From: Phycisphaerae bacterium | GTDB taxonomy: Bacteria; Planctomycetota; Phycisphaerae; UBA1845; PWPN01 | NCBI GenBank assembly: GCA_035384605.1 | Contig: DAOOIV010000074.1 | Coordinates: forward strand, 1-27,751 | Direction of reading: 5' to 3' | DNA: 27,751 nucleotides | In this document: piece by piece, positions 6,414 to 13,699 of the stretch | Layout: every line of letters starts with the position of its first letter | Numbering within the stretch: position 1 is the first letter of the stretch | Notes under the pieces: model-generated | What the model was told of the DNA's origin: nothing | Database searches by the model: none | Seen by the model: only the letters and a program-made list of their open reading frames with translations | Position numbers and translations under genes: made by a program

Positions 6414-8465
6414 ATGGCGATCTCTTTGCCGACAACAGAACAGGACGGGACCGGACTGATCAAATGGGATCCATGGCTCAGGCCCTACGCCGAGGCCCTG
6501 CGACAGAGATACGCGCGCTACCGGGCCGGTCTGGACCGGCTTGTATCCGCGTTCGGCTCTCTGGATGCCGCGAGCCGTGGGCACGAGTATTTCGGCCTGA
6601 ACAAGGGCACCCACGAAGGCCGACCGGGCGTGTGGTACCGCGAATGGGCGCCCGGAGCAACGGGTTTGTTCCTCACCGGCGATTTCAACGGCTGGAACCG
6701 CCAATCACACCCCCTGACCAGGGACGAATTCGGCGTCTGGAGCATCTTCCTGCCGGACGATCACTACGCCGATCACCTCACACACGGCAGCAGGCTTAAG
6801 GTGCACGTGCACACCCCGACGGACGCCAGAGACCGCATCCCTGCCTACATCCGTCGCGTGACAAATGAGCCTCACTCCGCAGATTGGGCCGGGCAGTACT
6901 GGACTCCACCCGAACCCTATGTCTGGAAGCACGTGCCCCCGCAGGCTCGCAGCCCTCGCATCTACGAGGCTCATGTCGGTATGGCCACAGAGGAGGAGCG
7001 GATCGGCACCTATCAGGAATTCACACGGAACGTTCTGCCACGAATTGCGGAGGCCGGGTACAACGCCGTTCAACTGATGGCCATTCAGGAACATCCATAT
7101 TATGCCTCGTTCGGCTACCACGTGAGCAATTTCTTCGCTCCTTCGTCGCGGTTCGGGACTCCGGAGGACCTCAAGGAACTGATTGACACGGCTCATGGGC
7201 TGGGACTGCTGGTCGTCCTTGACATCGTGCACAGCCATTCCGTCAAGAACGTCAACGAGGGGCTCAACCGATTCGACGGGACGGATCATCAGTACTTTCA
7301 TGCCGGCCCAAGAGGTGAACACCCGGCATGGGATTCGCTGTTGTTCGATTACGGCAAGACGGAAGTTCTACGTTTTCTGCTCAGCAACGTGCGGTACTGG
7401 CTGGAGGAATTCCGGTTTGACGGCCTGCGATTCGACGGCGTGACCAGCATGATGTACCTGCACCATGGTTTCAGGAACTTCTCTTCATATGACGACTACC
7501 TGATCCACGACATCGACACCGACGCGGTCGTCTACCTGCAACTGGCCAACCAGGTCGCTCACGAGGTGAATCCAAAGGCTATCACGATCGCGGAGGACGT
7601 GTCGGGCATGGTCGGACTTGCCCGGCCCCTTGATGAAGGAGGCATCGGGTTCGACTACCGGCTGGCCATGGGGATCCCCGACTACTGGATCAAGCTTCTC
7701 AAAGAATACCGCGATGAACAGTGGAATATGGGGGAGATCTGCCATACCTTGACCAACCGCCGACCGGCCGAGAAGCACATCGCTTACGCGGAGAGCCATG
7801 ACCAGGCGCTGGTCGGAGACAAGACCATCGCATTCCGGCTGATGGACGCCGACATGTATTGGCTGATGAGCAAGGCCGTCGGGTCGAACCTGGTCATCGA
7901 GCGCGGCGTGGCGTTACACAAGATGATTCGTTTGATCACATTCGCCCTCGGCGGCGAGGGGTATCTCAATTTCATGGGCAACGAGTTCGGGCATCCGGAG
8001 TGGATCGATTTCCCCCGAGAGGGCAACGGGTTTTCCTACAAGTACGCCCGGCGACAGTGGTCCCTGTGCGACGATCCGTTACTGCGGTATCGTGACTTGG
8101 CGGCGTTCGACCGCGAGCTTCAGGCTCTTGATGAGCGGTGTGACTTGCTCGCCGCTTCCAACACCGAGATTATTCACACCGACGAGGCCGCCAAGCTGAT
8201 CGCCTTTCGGCGCGGTTCGTTGGTGTTCGTCTTCAATTTCCATCCGACCGACTCGCATCCCAACTATCGGATCGGGGTGCCCGAGCCAAGCGACTACAAA
8301 GTCGTCCTCAACACGGATGACTTCTGGTTCGGCGGCCACGGAATCGTTGCCACGGGCCAGATCTACCCCTGTCAGTACCAGCCGGCTCATGGTCGGAACC
8401 AAAGCATTCAGATCTACCTTCCGACCCGAACGGCACAGGTCCTCGCGACAATGCCAACCGGCTGA
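6414..8465 (+). CDS. glgB: 1,4-alpha-glucan branching enzyme, eukaryote-type GH13_8
   Basis: The 683-residue cytoplasmic enzyme introduces alpha-1,6 branches into glycogen-like glucan. Domain order: short N-terminal helical extension (WDPWLRPYAEALRQRY), CBM48 (YREWAPGATGLFLTGDFNGW), GH13 barrel and C-terminal beta domain (LVFVFNFHPT). The catalytic triad is visible: nucleophile D341 in RFDGV, acid/base E394 in IAEDVSG, and D463 in ESHDQA. NFFAPSSRFGTPEDLK, RIYEAHVGM and MGNEFGHPEWIDFPREGN are hallmarks of the GH13_8 subfamily common in eukaryotes, rather than the longer bacterial GH13_9 GlgB. Start ATG 6414 has GGGGGTGA close upstream. An in-frame TTG at 6393 is less likely. It follows the glycosidase by 70 bases and converges with the next gene. 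No glycogen synthase or phosphorylase is in view. Confidence 0.93.
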   Translation: MAISLPTTEQDGTGLIKWDPWLRPYAEALRQRYARYRAGLDRLVSAFGSLDAASRGHEYFGLNKGTHEGRPGVWYREWAPGATGLFLTGDFNGWNRQSHPLTRDEFGVWSIFLPDDHYADHLTHGSRLKVHVHTPTDARDRIPAYIRRVTNEPHSADWAGQYWTPPEPYVWKHVPPQARSPRIYEAHVGMATEEERIGTYQEFTRNVLPRIAEAGYNAVQLMAIQEHPYYASFGYHVSNFFAPSSRFGTPEDLKELIDTAHGLGLLVVLDIVHSHSVKNVNEGLNRFDGTDHQYFHAGPRGEHPAWDSLLFDYGKTEVLRFLLSNVRYWLEEFRFDGLRFDGVTSMMYLHHGFRNFSSYDDYLIHDIDTDAVVYLQLANQVAHEVNPKAITIAEDVSGMVGLARPLDEGGIGFDYRLAMGIPDYWIKLLKEYRDEQWNMGEICHTLTNRRPAEKHIAYAESHDQALVGDKTIAFRLMDADMYWLMSKAVGSNLVIERGVALHKMIRLITFALGGEGYLNFMGNEFGHPEWIDFPREGNGFSYKYARRQWSLCDDPLLRYRDLAAFDRELQALDERCDLLAASNTEIIHTDEAAKLIAFRRGSLVFVFNFHPTDSHPNYRIGVPEPSDYKVVLNTDDFWFGGHGIVATGQIYPCQYQPAHGRNQSIQIYLPTRTAQVLATMPTG

Positions 8466-8558
8466 AAGAAGCTGTCGGCCGGTTGTCAAGGTCGAGTGTG
8501 CCTCCCACACCGTGAGTCGCCTCATTGCCGGCCGGACGGTGGCAGGCAGGCCTCAGAA

Positions 8559-10760
8559 TCAGAACGGATCGGAGAAGTCGCCGCTGGAGACCGCAGCGGC
8601 GGGCTGGACGGGCCCAGGCGTCGGGGCCTGGGAGCCGGCAGTTCCGACGGAACTCGGCAGCGTCTGGCTTGAGCTTTCCTGCGCCGACGGCTGCGTCGTG
8701 CCCGACTGCTCTCTGTCCTGAGCTTCACGGGCCTCCTTGGCAAGCTGCTCGACGGACTTGGCGTTGATGAAGAACTCGGCGATGTCCGCGTCCGCGGGCG
8801 AACGTTGCTTTATGCCCTCAAAGGTCTGCTTGGAATGCGTCCGGTCGCCGATGAAGTGCTGGATGAACCCCAGCACCAGCCAGCCGTCAATATCCTCTTT
8901 CTTCTCGTTGACGTACCGGACCAAGTTGGCCACGTGTCCGTCAAAGTCGGACATCTTGCCATAACGGTCGCGAAGGTCGAACAGCGAATTGACCACCTCG
9001 GGAACCTTGCGGACCGCCCGCCGGATCGCGGTCGCGGAGTTTGTATAGTCGCCGGTAGCGAAACGAGCGACCGCGTATGCCAGCAATGCGTCGACATTGT
9101 CCGGCATGGCCATCGAGACTCTCATAAAGTTTTGGGCAGCCTTCTCGTAGTCTCCTGCCGCGAAGGCTTCAACGCCCTCCTTCATGAGTCGGTCCATCTC
9201 GTCAACGGGCATCTCGCCGGACTGCGCGGTGTCAGGCGAGCTCGATGCAGTAGGGGGCTGAGGCTGAGTCGGTCCGGCGGGCTGTTCCTGCGGCTGTGCC
9301 TGCGGCTGAGCAGCCTGTTCCTGAGGCTGTTCGGCGGGTTGTTGCCCCGGCGGGACGGTCGCGTAGGCGCCTGGCGTGAGTACTTCAACGCCTGGGGCGG
9401 CCTGCCCCGGATAAGCCACCGCCCCAGGCACGGCCACTGGAGCCTGGGCAACAACCGGTGCCGGCTGAACGACGTATGTTGGCGCGGCTACCACCTCGTA
9501 TACCGGCCAAGTGTAAACCGGGTACACCGGATAGACGGGGTAATAGCAGGGACCGGAGTCGAAGAAACCAAATCCGAACCAGTAACTCGAATGCCTGTGG
9601 TGGTGACACTCATAACGGGGTCGATGACAGCCACAATAGTCGTGCCGGCCGCGTTCATCCCTGAAGAAATAGCGGCCGTCCCCGTCGCGGCTATGGCGGT
9701 TCACACTGATATTGAGCCTGCCCGATCGCTCCGGATTGATGAAGTAGCCGCCGGCGGTGCTTTTCTTGACCGAGCCGGTGAATCCGCTGCTCGACCGGCT
9801 TGGGCCGGAGAAGAATCGGTCACCCGACGAACCCCCCGAAGCAGCGCCGGACTTGCCGACCGTAGAGCCGGTCGGCACCTTCGTTCCGCCCGTCCCCGAG
9901 GGCGGCCTGACGATGGTTGAGCTACCGGGCGAAGCACTCTTGAGCGACTGGGACGATGCACCGCTGTTGTTCGAAACACCTGTGGGGGCCTTGCGACCGG
10001 CTAACGACGGTATAAAAGTCGTGGGCGTCTGGCTTGATTTCGACCCCGCGGAAGGAGCTTGAACGCCGCCGGATTTCGAGTTGCCTGAACTGACCTGGGA
10101 AGGCACCTTTACCCCGCCGGTCTGACCGACAGAAGGTGTGAACGGTGCCTTCGGACTTGTGACCGTCGTGTTTGAGCTGAATGGTTTTTTTTGTCCGGCC
10201 AGGGACGGGGCCTCACCGGCGGGCGAACCTCCGGCGTTCGGAGACTTGGGTGTCGACGAGGCTCTCGCTCCTGGTGGCAGTGCCGAAAACGGGCTGACCG
10301 TCGGTTTGCCTGTCGTCACGGACGGGCTCGACTGCCCCGGCGAAGTGCCTGAAGGCGATGATGGCAGAGCAGACTTCGGGGCCGGGCTCGAAACCGAAGG
10401 AGCGCCCTTGGGCGTCATGTTGGGGCGAAAGGCTGAACCGCCTCCGCTGATAGGTGGTCCGACGAAGGTCGATCGATTCAAATCGCTCGATCGACCGAAA
10501 CTGCTGCTCGAAGACGATCCGGATCGCGGACTGCTGTAGGATTTGGAGAAGCCGCTGGAGCGACCCGAAAAGCCTGAGCCGCCTGAGAAGCTCGAGTGAC
10601 CCGACGCGCCCGACCGACCCGAAAACCCAGAAGAATACGATCGCTTTGTGCTTCCTCGGCCGCTCATGTCTGCCGCCGTCGTTTCGGCGGTCGTCAAGGC
10701 CAGGCAGAGGGCACCACAAACGATTGCCCACAAAGCGTTCACGCGATTGATCGGACACAT
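8559..10760 (-). CDS. Exported Ser/Gly-rich, His/Tyr-motif protein with C-terminal TPR repeats
   Basis: The 733-residue product has no assignable enzymatic role. Residues 1-30 are a signal peptide (ALWAIVCGALCLALTTAETTAA). Residues about 30-350 are low-complexity Ser/Gly/Pro/Thr with FSGRSG-type repeats near the start. Around 373-395 lies a Cys/His cluster (CGCHRPRYECHHHRH). About 405-422 hold a PVY tandem (PVYPVYPVYTWPVY). A Gln/Pro/Ala-rich linker follows, then about 523-640 two or more TPR units (EAFAAGDYEKAAQNFMRV and ARFATGDYTNSATAIRRAV). The tail is Ser/Gln-rich. It is probably periplasmic or surface-associated and holds partners through the TPRs. Start: ATG at 10760, preceded by GGAGG at nine bases; the frame is open to 10826 but that adds residues before the signal. 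It is last in a four-gene same-strand run (gap 98 bases) and converges on glgB. Confidence 0.85.
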   Translation of the reverse strand: MCPINRVNALWAIVCGALCLALTTAETTAADMSGRGSTKRSYSSGFSGRSGASGHSSFSGGSGFSGRSSGFSKSYSSPRSGSSSSSSFGRSSDLNRSTFVGPPISGGGSAFRPNMTPKGAPSVSSPAPKSALPSSPSGTSPGQSSPSVTTGKPTVSPFSALPPGARASSTPKSPNAGGSPAGEAPSLAGQKKPFSSNTTVTSPKAPFTPSVGQTGGVKVPSQVSSGNSKSGGVQAPSAGSKSSQTPTTFIPSLAGRKAPTGVSNNSGASSQSLKSASPGSSTIVRPPSGTGGTKVPTGSTVGKSGAASGGSSGDRFFSGPSRSSSGFTGSVKKSTAGGYFINPERSGRLNISVNRHSRDGDGRYFFRDERGRHDYCGCHRPRYECHHHRHSSYWFGFGFFDSGPCYYPVYPVYPVYTWPVYEVVAAPTYVVQPAPVVAQAPVAVPGAVAYPGQAAPGVEVLTPGAYATVPPGQQPAEQPQEQAAQPQAQPQEQPAGPTQPQPPTASSSPDTAQSGEMPVDEMDRLMKEGVEAFAAGDYEKAAQNFMRVSMAMPDNVDALLAYAVARFATGDYTNSATAIRRAVRKVPEVVNSLFDLRDRYGKMSDFDGHVANLVRYVNEKKEDIDGWLVLGFIQHFIGDRTHSKQTFEGIKQRSPADADIAEFFINAKSVEQLAKEAREAQDREQSGTTQPSAQESSSQTLPSSVGTAGSQAPTPGPVQPAAAVSSGDFSDPF

Positions 10761-10858
10761 GGCTCTAGCCTCCTGCCAGCCTTTATCATCCCCCCGAGGG
10801 GCTGGTTGGCTGCCGTTTTTCGCCACATTTCATGGTTCCCGGGCTGTGAAAACAAGCC

Positions 10859-11533
10859 TCATAAGTTGATGATCGGACGCAGGTCCGACCACGTCTGGTC
10901 CGGCTGCTCACAGCCGACGTCGCTGATCCGGTCTTCGCGGCAAACCCACACCGCTTTTAGACCAGCCGCTCGAGCCCCGCCCACATCACTGTGAAGCGAG
11001 TCTCCTATATGGATGACACGCTCCGGTCGCCAACCGGTAAGTCGAAGTGCCGTCCCAAAAATGGTTGGATCCGGTTTGTAGCTGCGGGCGGATTCCGACG
11101 TTACAATGAAGTCAAATCTTAAGTCGTTACGCTCTAATGCTTTATGGATTTCTCGGTTGTCCGCATTGCTCACGATACACACTGGCAGCCTCTTATGTCT
11201 CAGAACCTCGCGGATTTCCGGGCACAGCGGCGGATTGGCCAGGTAATCCTGGAGGATGGCCACGTATGGCTCGGGATCGATATGTCCGACCAGAGGCGAG
11301 ACGGTCTCGATAAGGGTATCTCGCTCGATTTCAACCAGATTGCGGAATCCGTCGCCGTCAGGCGCCTCGATGGCCCGGAAGTAGGCACGACCCCACCGAA
11401 CAGCCAGTTCGGCCGCAGTCAACGGCAGGTGATGATCGCGCACCACCGCCTGGCAGGCTGATTCGACCGCCAGCCGATCGCCGCCGACAACGGTGCCGTA
11501 GAAATCCAGAAACAGTCCCTGCAACTCCGCCAT
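10859..11533 (-). CDS. HAD-superfamily hydrolase
   Basis: The 224-residue cytoplasmic protein has all four HAD motifs: motif I LDFYGTVV (nucleophile D10), motif II VSNAD, motif III Lys in SYKPDP, and motif IV GDSLHSD. A helical cap of the C1 type sits between motifs I and II. In motif I the second Asp of DxD, the general acid of HAD phosphatases, is Tyr (Y12). DxYGT is typical of L-2-haloacid dehalogenase-like members, which need no general acid. Phosphatase activity is therefore uncertain. Start ATG 11533 has AAGGA six bases upstream. It sits 62 bases after the SpoIIE phosphatase gene on the same strand. Confidence 0.88.
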   Translation of the reverse strand: MAELQGLFLDFYGTVVGGDRLAVESACQAVVRDHHLPLTAAELAVRWGRAYFRAIEAPDGDGFRNLVEIERDTLIETVSPLVGHIDPEPYVAILQDYLANPPLCPEIREVLRHKRLPVCIVSNADNREIHKALERNDLRFDFIVTSESARSYKPDPTIFGTALRLTGWRPERVIHIGDSLHSDVGGARAAGLKAVWVCREDRISDVGCEQPDQTWSDLRPIINL

Positions 11534-11595
11534 GCGATCCTTTCCGGCTGGTTCTCAACGGCATTATAACGAAAGGGACCCGGGCTGGCAGCGAA

Positions 11596-12846
11596 TCACG
11601 CGCAGAGTCGTTCCACAACCAGGCAAGATTGATCGTCTGATGGCTGAAGACTGCCCTCAGCACCGTCGAGGTGCTGGGCGAGCATATCGAGGCATTCCTG
11701 GCCGGGCAGTCTGATGGCCTGCAGGAAAACCGGGCCGAACGTCGAGTGTCCCCCGGCGTCGTGACCGCCCGAGATGATGTTTTCGAGGCCGTCGCTGTAG
11801 ATAACGAGTTTCTCGCCGGGTTGCAGTGTCAGCTTTATGCTGGGGAAGTCGCCCTCGGGAAAGACGCCGAGCAACCCGCCCGCCGTTTTCACTTCGCGAG
11901 CTTGGCCGTCAGATCCGACGTGTATGGGGTGAGGATGGCCGGCACGAGCAAGAACCACCTCATGAGAATCGGTGTCAATCTGGCCGTAGCAGGCGGTGAC
12001 AAACTGGCAGTTGGGCAACTGTTGCGCGGTCAGGTCGGCGTTGAGTGAGGTGAGAACCTTACTGGGACATCTGACCGGCGCTTCACCTTCGCGAGTTCTC
12101 CGACCGACAATTGCCTCTTTGATGAACATCGTCATAAGACCCGCAGCCACACCATGCCCCATGGCGTCGGCCAGGAAAAAGCCGATGTGCCGTTCGTCCA
12201 ACCGGCGGACATCATAGATATCACCGGAAACCCAGGTGGCGGGGCGATACATGGCCGCGAAGCGAACGTCCGCCAATTCAGGAAAGACCTTGGGCAGGAA
12301 GTCCCGCTGCAATCGGCCGGCGAGGCGAAGCTCCTGATCCACCTCGAGAAGGTTCTCATTGACGCGACGTCCCAGCCGCTGCATCGCCGCGACCTGATTG
12401 TTGATGCGGCGGAGGTGCGGTCTGACATGCCTCAACGCTGACAGCCAGCCGCTCAGTTCTTGTGAGGATACGTCCGTCGGAAGCCGGATGAACACATCGC
12501 CGCAACCGGGCACCACGCCGTATGTGCCCGACGAGAATGCCAGTCCCATGAGATGATGACTTACCAGGGAGTCGGCCAGCAAGAATGCCGCCCGGTCGGC
12601 GGCTCGGCGGGCGTCTGATTCCTGATGCGCGCAGAGAATGACGGTCTCGACGTCGGCGAGGAGTTTCGGCCGGCGAGCATCCTGCAGCGATGCGGCAAGG
12701 ACGACATCAGCCTCATGCCTCTCGATGAGCTTAACCAGAGCCTGTGGCAGGTCTTCGGAGGAACCCACGATCAGCAGCCGGAATGGCTTCGATGCCGTCG
12801 GAACGGGCTGTACCGATAAGTCTGTAAGAGTCGTTGATCCCGACAT
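11596..12846 (-). CDS. SpoIIE/RsbU-type PP2C serine phosphatase with degenerate receiver domain
   Basis: The 416-residue protein probably dephosphorylates an anti-sigma-factor antagonist or similar Ser/Thr-phosphorylated partner. The first 130 residues have a receiver-like fold pattern (FRLLIVGSSEDLPQALVKLI). The strand that should carry the phosphorylated Asp reads VETVILCAHQES, without Asp, so it is likely a pseudo-receiver. A helical linker follows (RRINNQVAAMQRLGRRVNEN, then ELRLAGRLQRDFLP, the usual RsbU lead-in). The C-terminal PPM domain keeps the metal motifs SGDIYDV, LADAMGHG, YSDGLE and DDQSCLV. The start is uncertain: ATG 12846 is given, and GTG 12894 (adding 16 residues and leaving 27 bases to the upstream gene) is possible; neither has a good Shine-Dalgarno. 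No sigma-factor or antagonist gene is in the window. Confidence 0.88.
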   Translation of the reverse strand: MSGSTTLTDLSVQPVPTASKPFRLLIVGSSEDLPQALVKLIERHEADVVLAASLQDARRPKLLADVETVILCAHQESDARRAADRAAFLLADSLVSHHLMGLAFSSGTYGVVPGCGDVFIRLPTDVSSQELSGWLSALRHVRPHLRRINNQVAAMQRLGRRVNENLLEVDQELRLAGRLQRDFLPKVFPELADVRFAAMYRPATWVSGDIYDVRRLDERHIGFFLADAMGHGVAAGLMTMFIKEAIVGRRTREGEAPVRCPSKVLTSLNADLTAQQLPNCQFVTACYGQIDTDSHEVVLARAGHPHPIHVGSDGQAREVKTAGGLLGVFPEGDFPSIKLTLQPGEKLVIYSDGLENIISGGHDAGGHSTFGPVFLQAIRLPGQECLDMLAQHLDGAEGSLQPSDDQSCLVVERLCA

Positions 12847-12921
12847 GAGGTGTGCTGCTGGCCCCCGGTCCCGCCGGAGATTCGACGCCGTCACCGGTAC
12901 TTGCTCAGAATCAGCTTCGAC

Positions 12922-13518
12922 CTATCTGGGCAGGTCCTTGAGAACCGACTCAGGGATTTGAACACGGTCGCCCACCTTCACGCCAATGCTGGCAAATAAC
13001 CCAGCTTTGACTTCAAGAGCGAAGCGGGCGGGCTCCCCGGAAGGATATGTGCGCGTTTCAAGTGGGGCCATGGTGTGAATACCCACGATTCGGCCGTCGT
13101 TCCGTATGTACGCGATGTCCAGGGGTGTGATGGTGTTGTACATCCAGAAGGACAGCGGTTGCTCAAACGGAAAGACGAACAACATGCCCCGGTGGATGTC
13201 CGATAAGCCCCGGCCGGTCGGCTCCTGAAATGAGGACAGCTCTTCAGGCTTCACCCGCATCAGACCGAGTTCTCGCTGTCGATTGCTCTTCGCAAGCCAG
13301 ACCTCGAACTGGTGATCGCCAATAGTCATGCGAGTAATCTGCATGGCGCTCAAGTCATTTCGGGCTGCGCCCGGCGTATCAGCGGCCGGATTCTCGGTGC
13401 AACCGGAACAAAAGGATAGAAGGATAACCAGCAAGACGGTTTTCCGCCTGCGCCCATAAAAGAGATGCCCGACATGTTCGTAAGCAAACACGGATTCACA
13501 TCCTCGCCCACGAGTCAT
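12922..13518 (-). CDS. DUF192 family protein, membrane-anchored
   Basis: This 198-residue protein is a DUF192 (PF02643) domain with an export signal. A basic start (YGRRRK) is followed by the hydrophobic run TVLLVILLSFCSGC. Its last Cys could be lipidated, although Cys at -3 of the box is unusual. The DUF192 core shows RQRELGLM, GMLFVFPFEQPLSFWM, PLDIAYI, GRIVGIHTM and FALEVKAGLF, and covers nearly all of the remaining length. The biochemical role of DUF192 is not established. The start at 13518 has only a weak ribosome binding site. It opens the - strand run with the SpoIIE phosphatase, the HAD protein and the TPR protein, and is divergent from the antiporter gene. Confidence 0.88.
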   Translation of the reverse strand: MTRGRGCESVFAYEHVGHLFYGRRRKTVLLVILLSFCSGCTENPAADTPGAARNDLSAMQITRMTIGDHQFEVWLAKSNRQRELGLMRVKPEELSSFQEPTGRGLSDIHRGMLFVFPFEQPLSFWMYNTITPLDIAYIRNDGRIVGIHTMAPLETRTYPSGEPARFALEVKAGLFASIGVKVGDRVQIPESVLKDLPR

Positions 13519-13699
13519 CCGGTCGCGTCATGAGGCCGTCGCTCTCAACGGGCAACACTTGGTGACGGTTGGCTGTCCCTCAGCTCAAGGCCAGTATAGA
13601 CATGGAGTCCCACCACCGCAATCTGCCGATAATGTCACGGTATCTGGGGATGATGGAGTCGTGGCCGACACCCAGCCCTGACAAACGGAGATCTGGTTC

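Noticed and set aside
8496..8510. GTGTG-CCTCC-CACAC hairpin between convergent glgB and the TPR gene as a terminator
   Set aside because: Only a 5-bp stem and no T-tract on either strand.
8805..9920. Plus-strand frame of 371 codons inside the Ser/Gly-rich TPR gene
   Set aside because: The minus frame has a signal peptide, ribosome binding site and TPR motifs; the plus frame has none and no good start.
13572..13600. TATAGA at 13595-13600 as an antiporter promoter
   Set aside because: The -10 match is good, but the hexamer 17 bases upstream (GCTGTC) does not resemble a -35 box.
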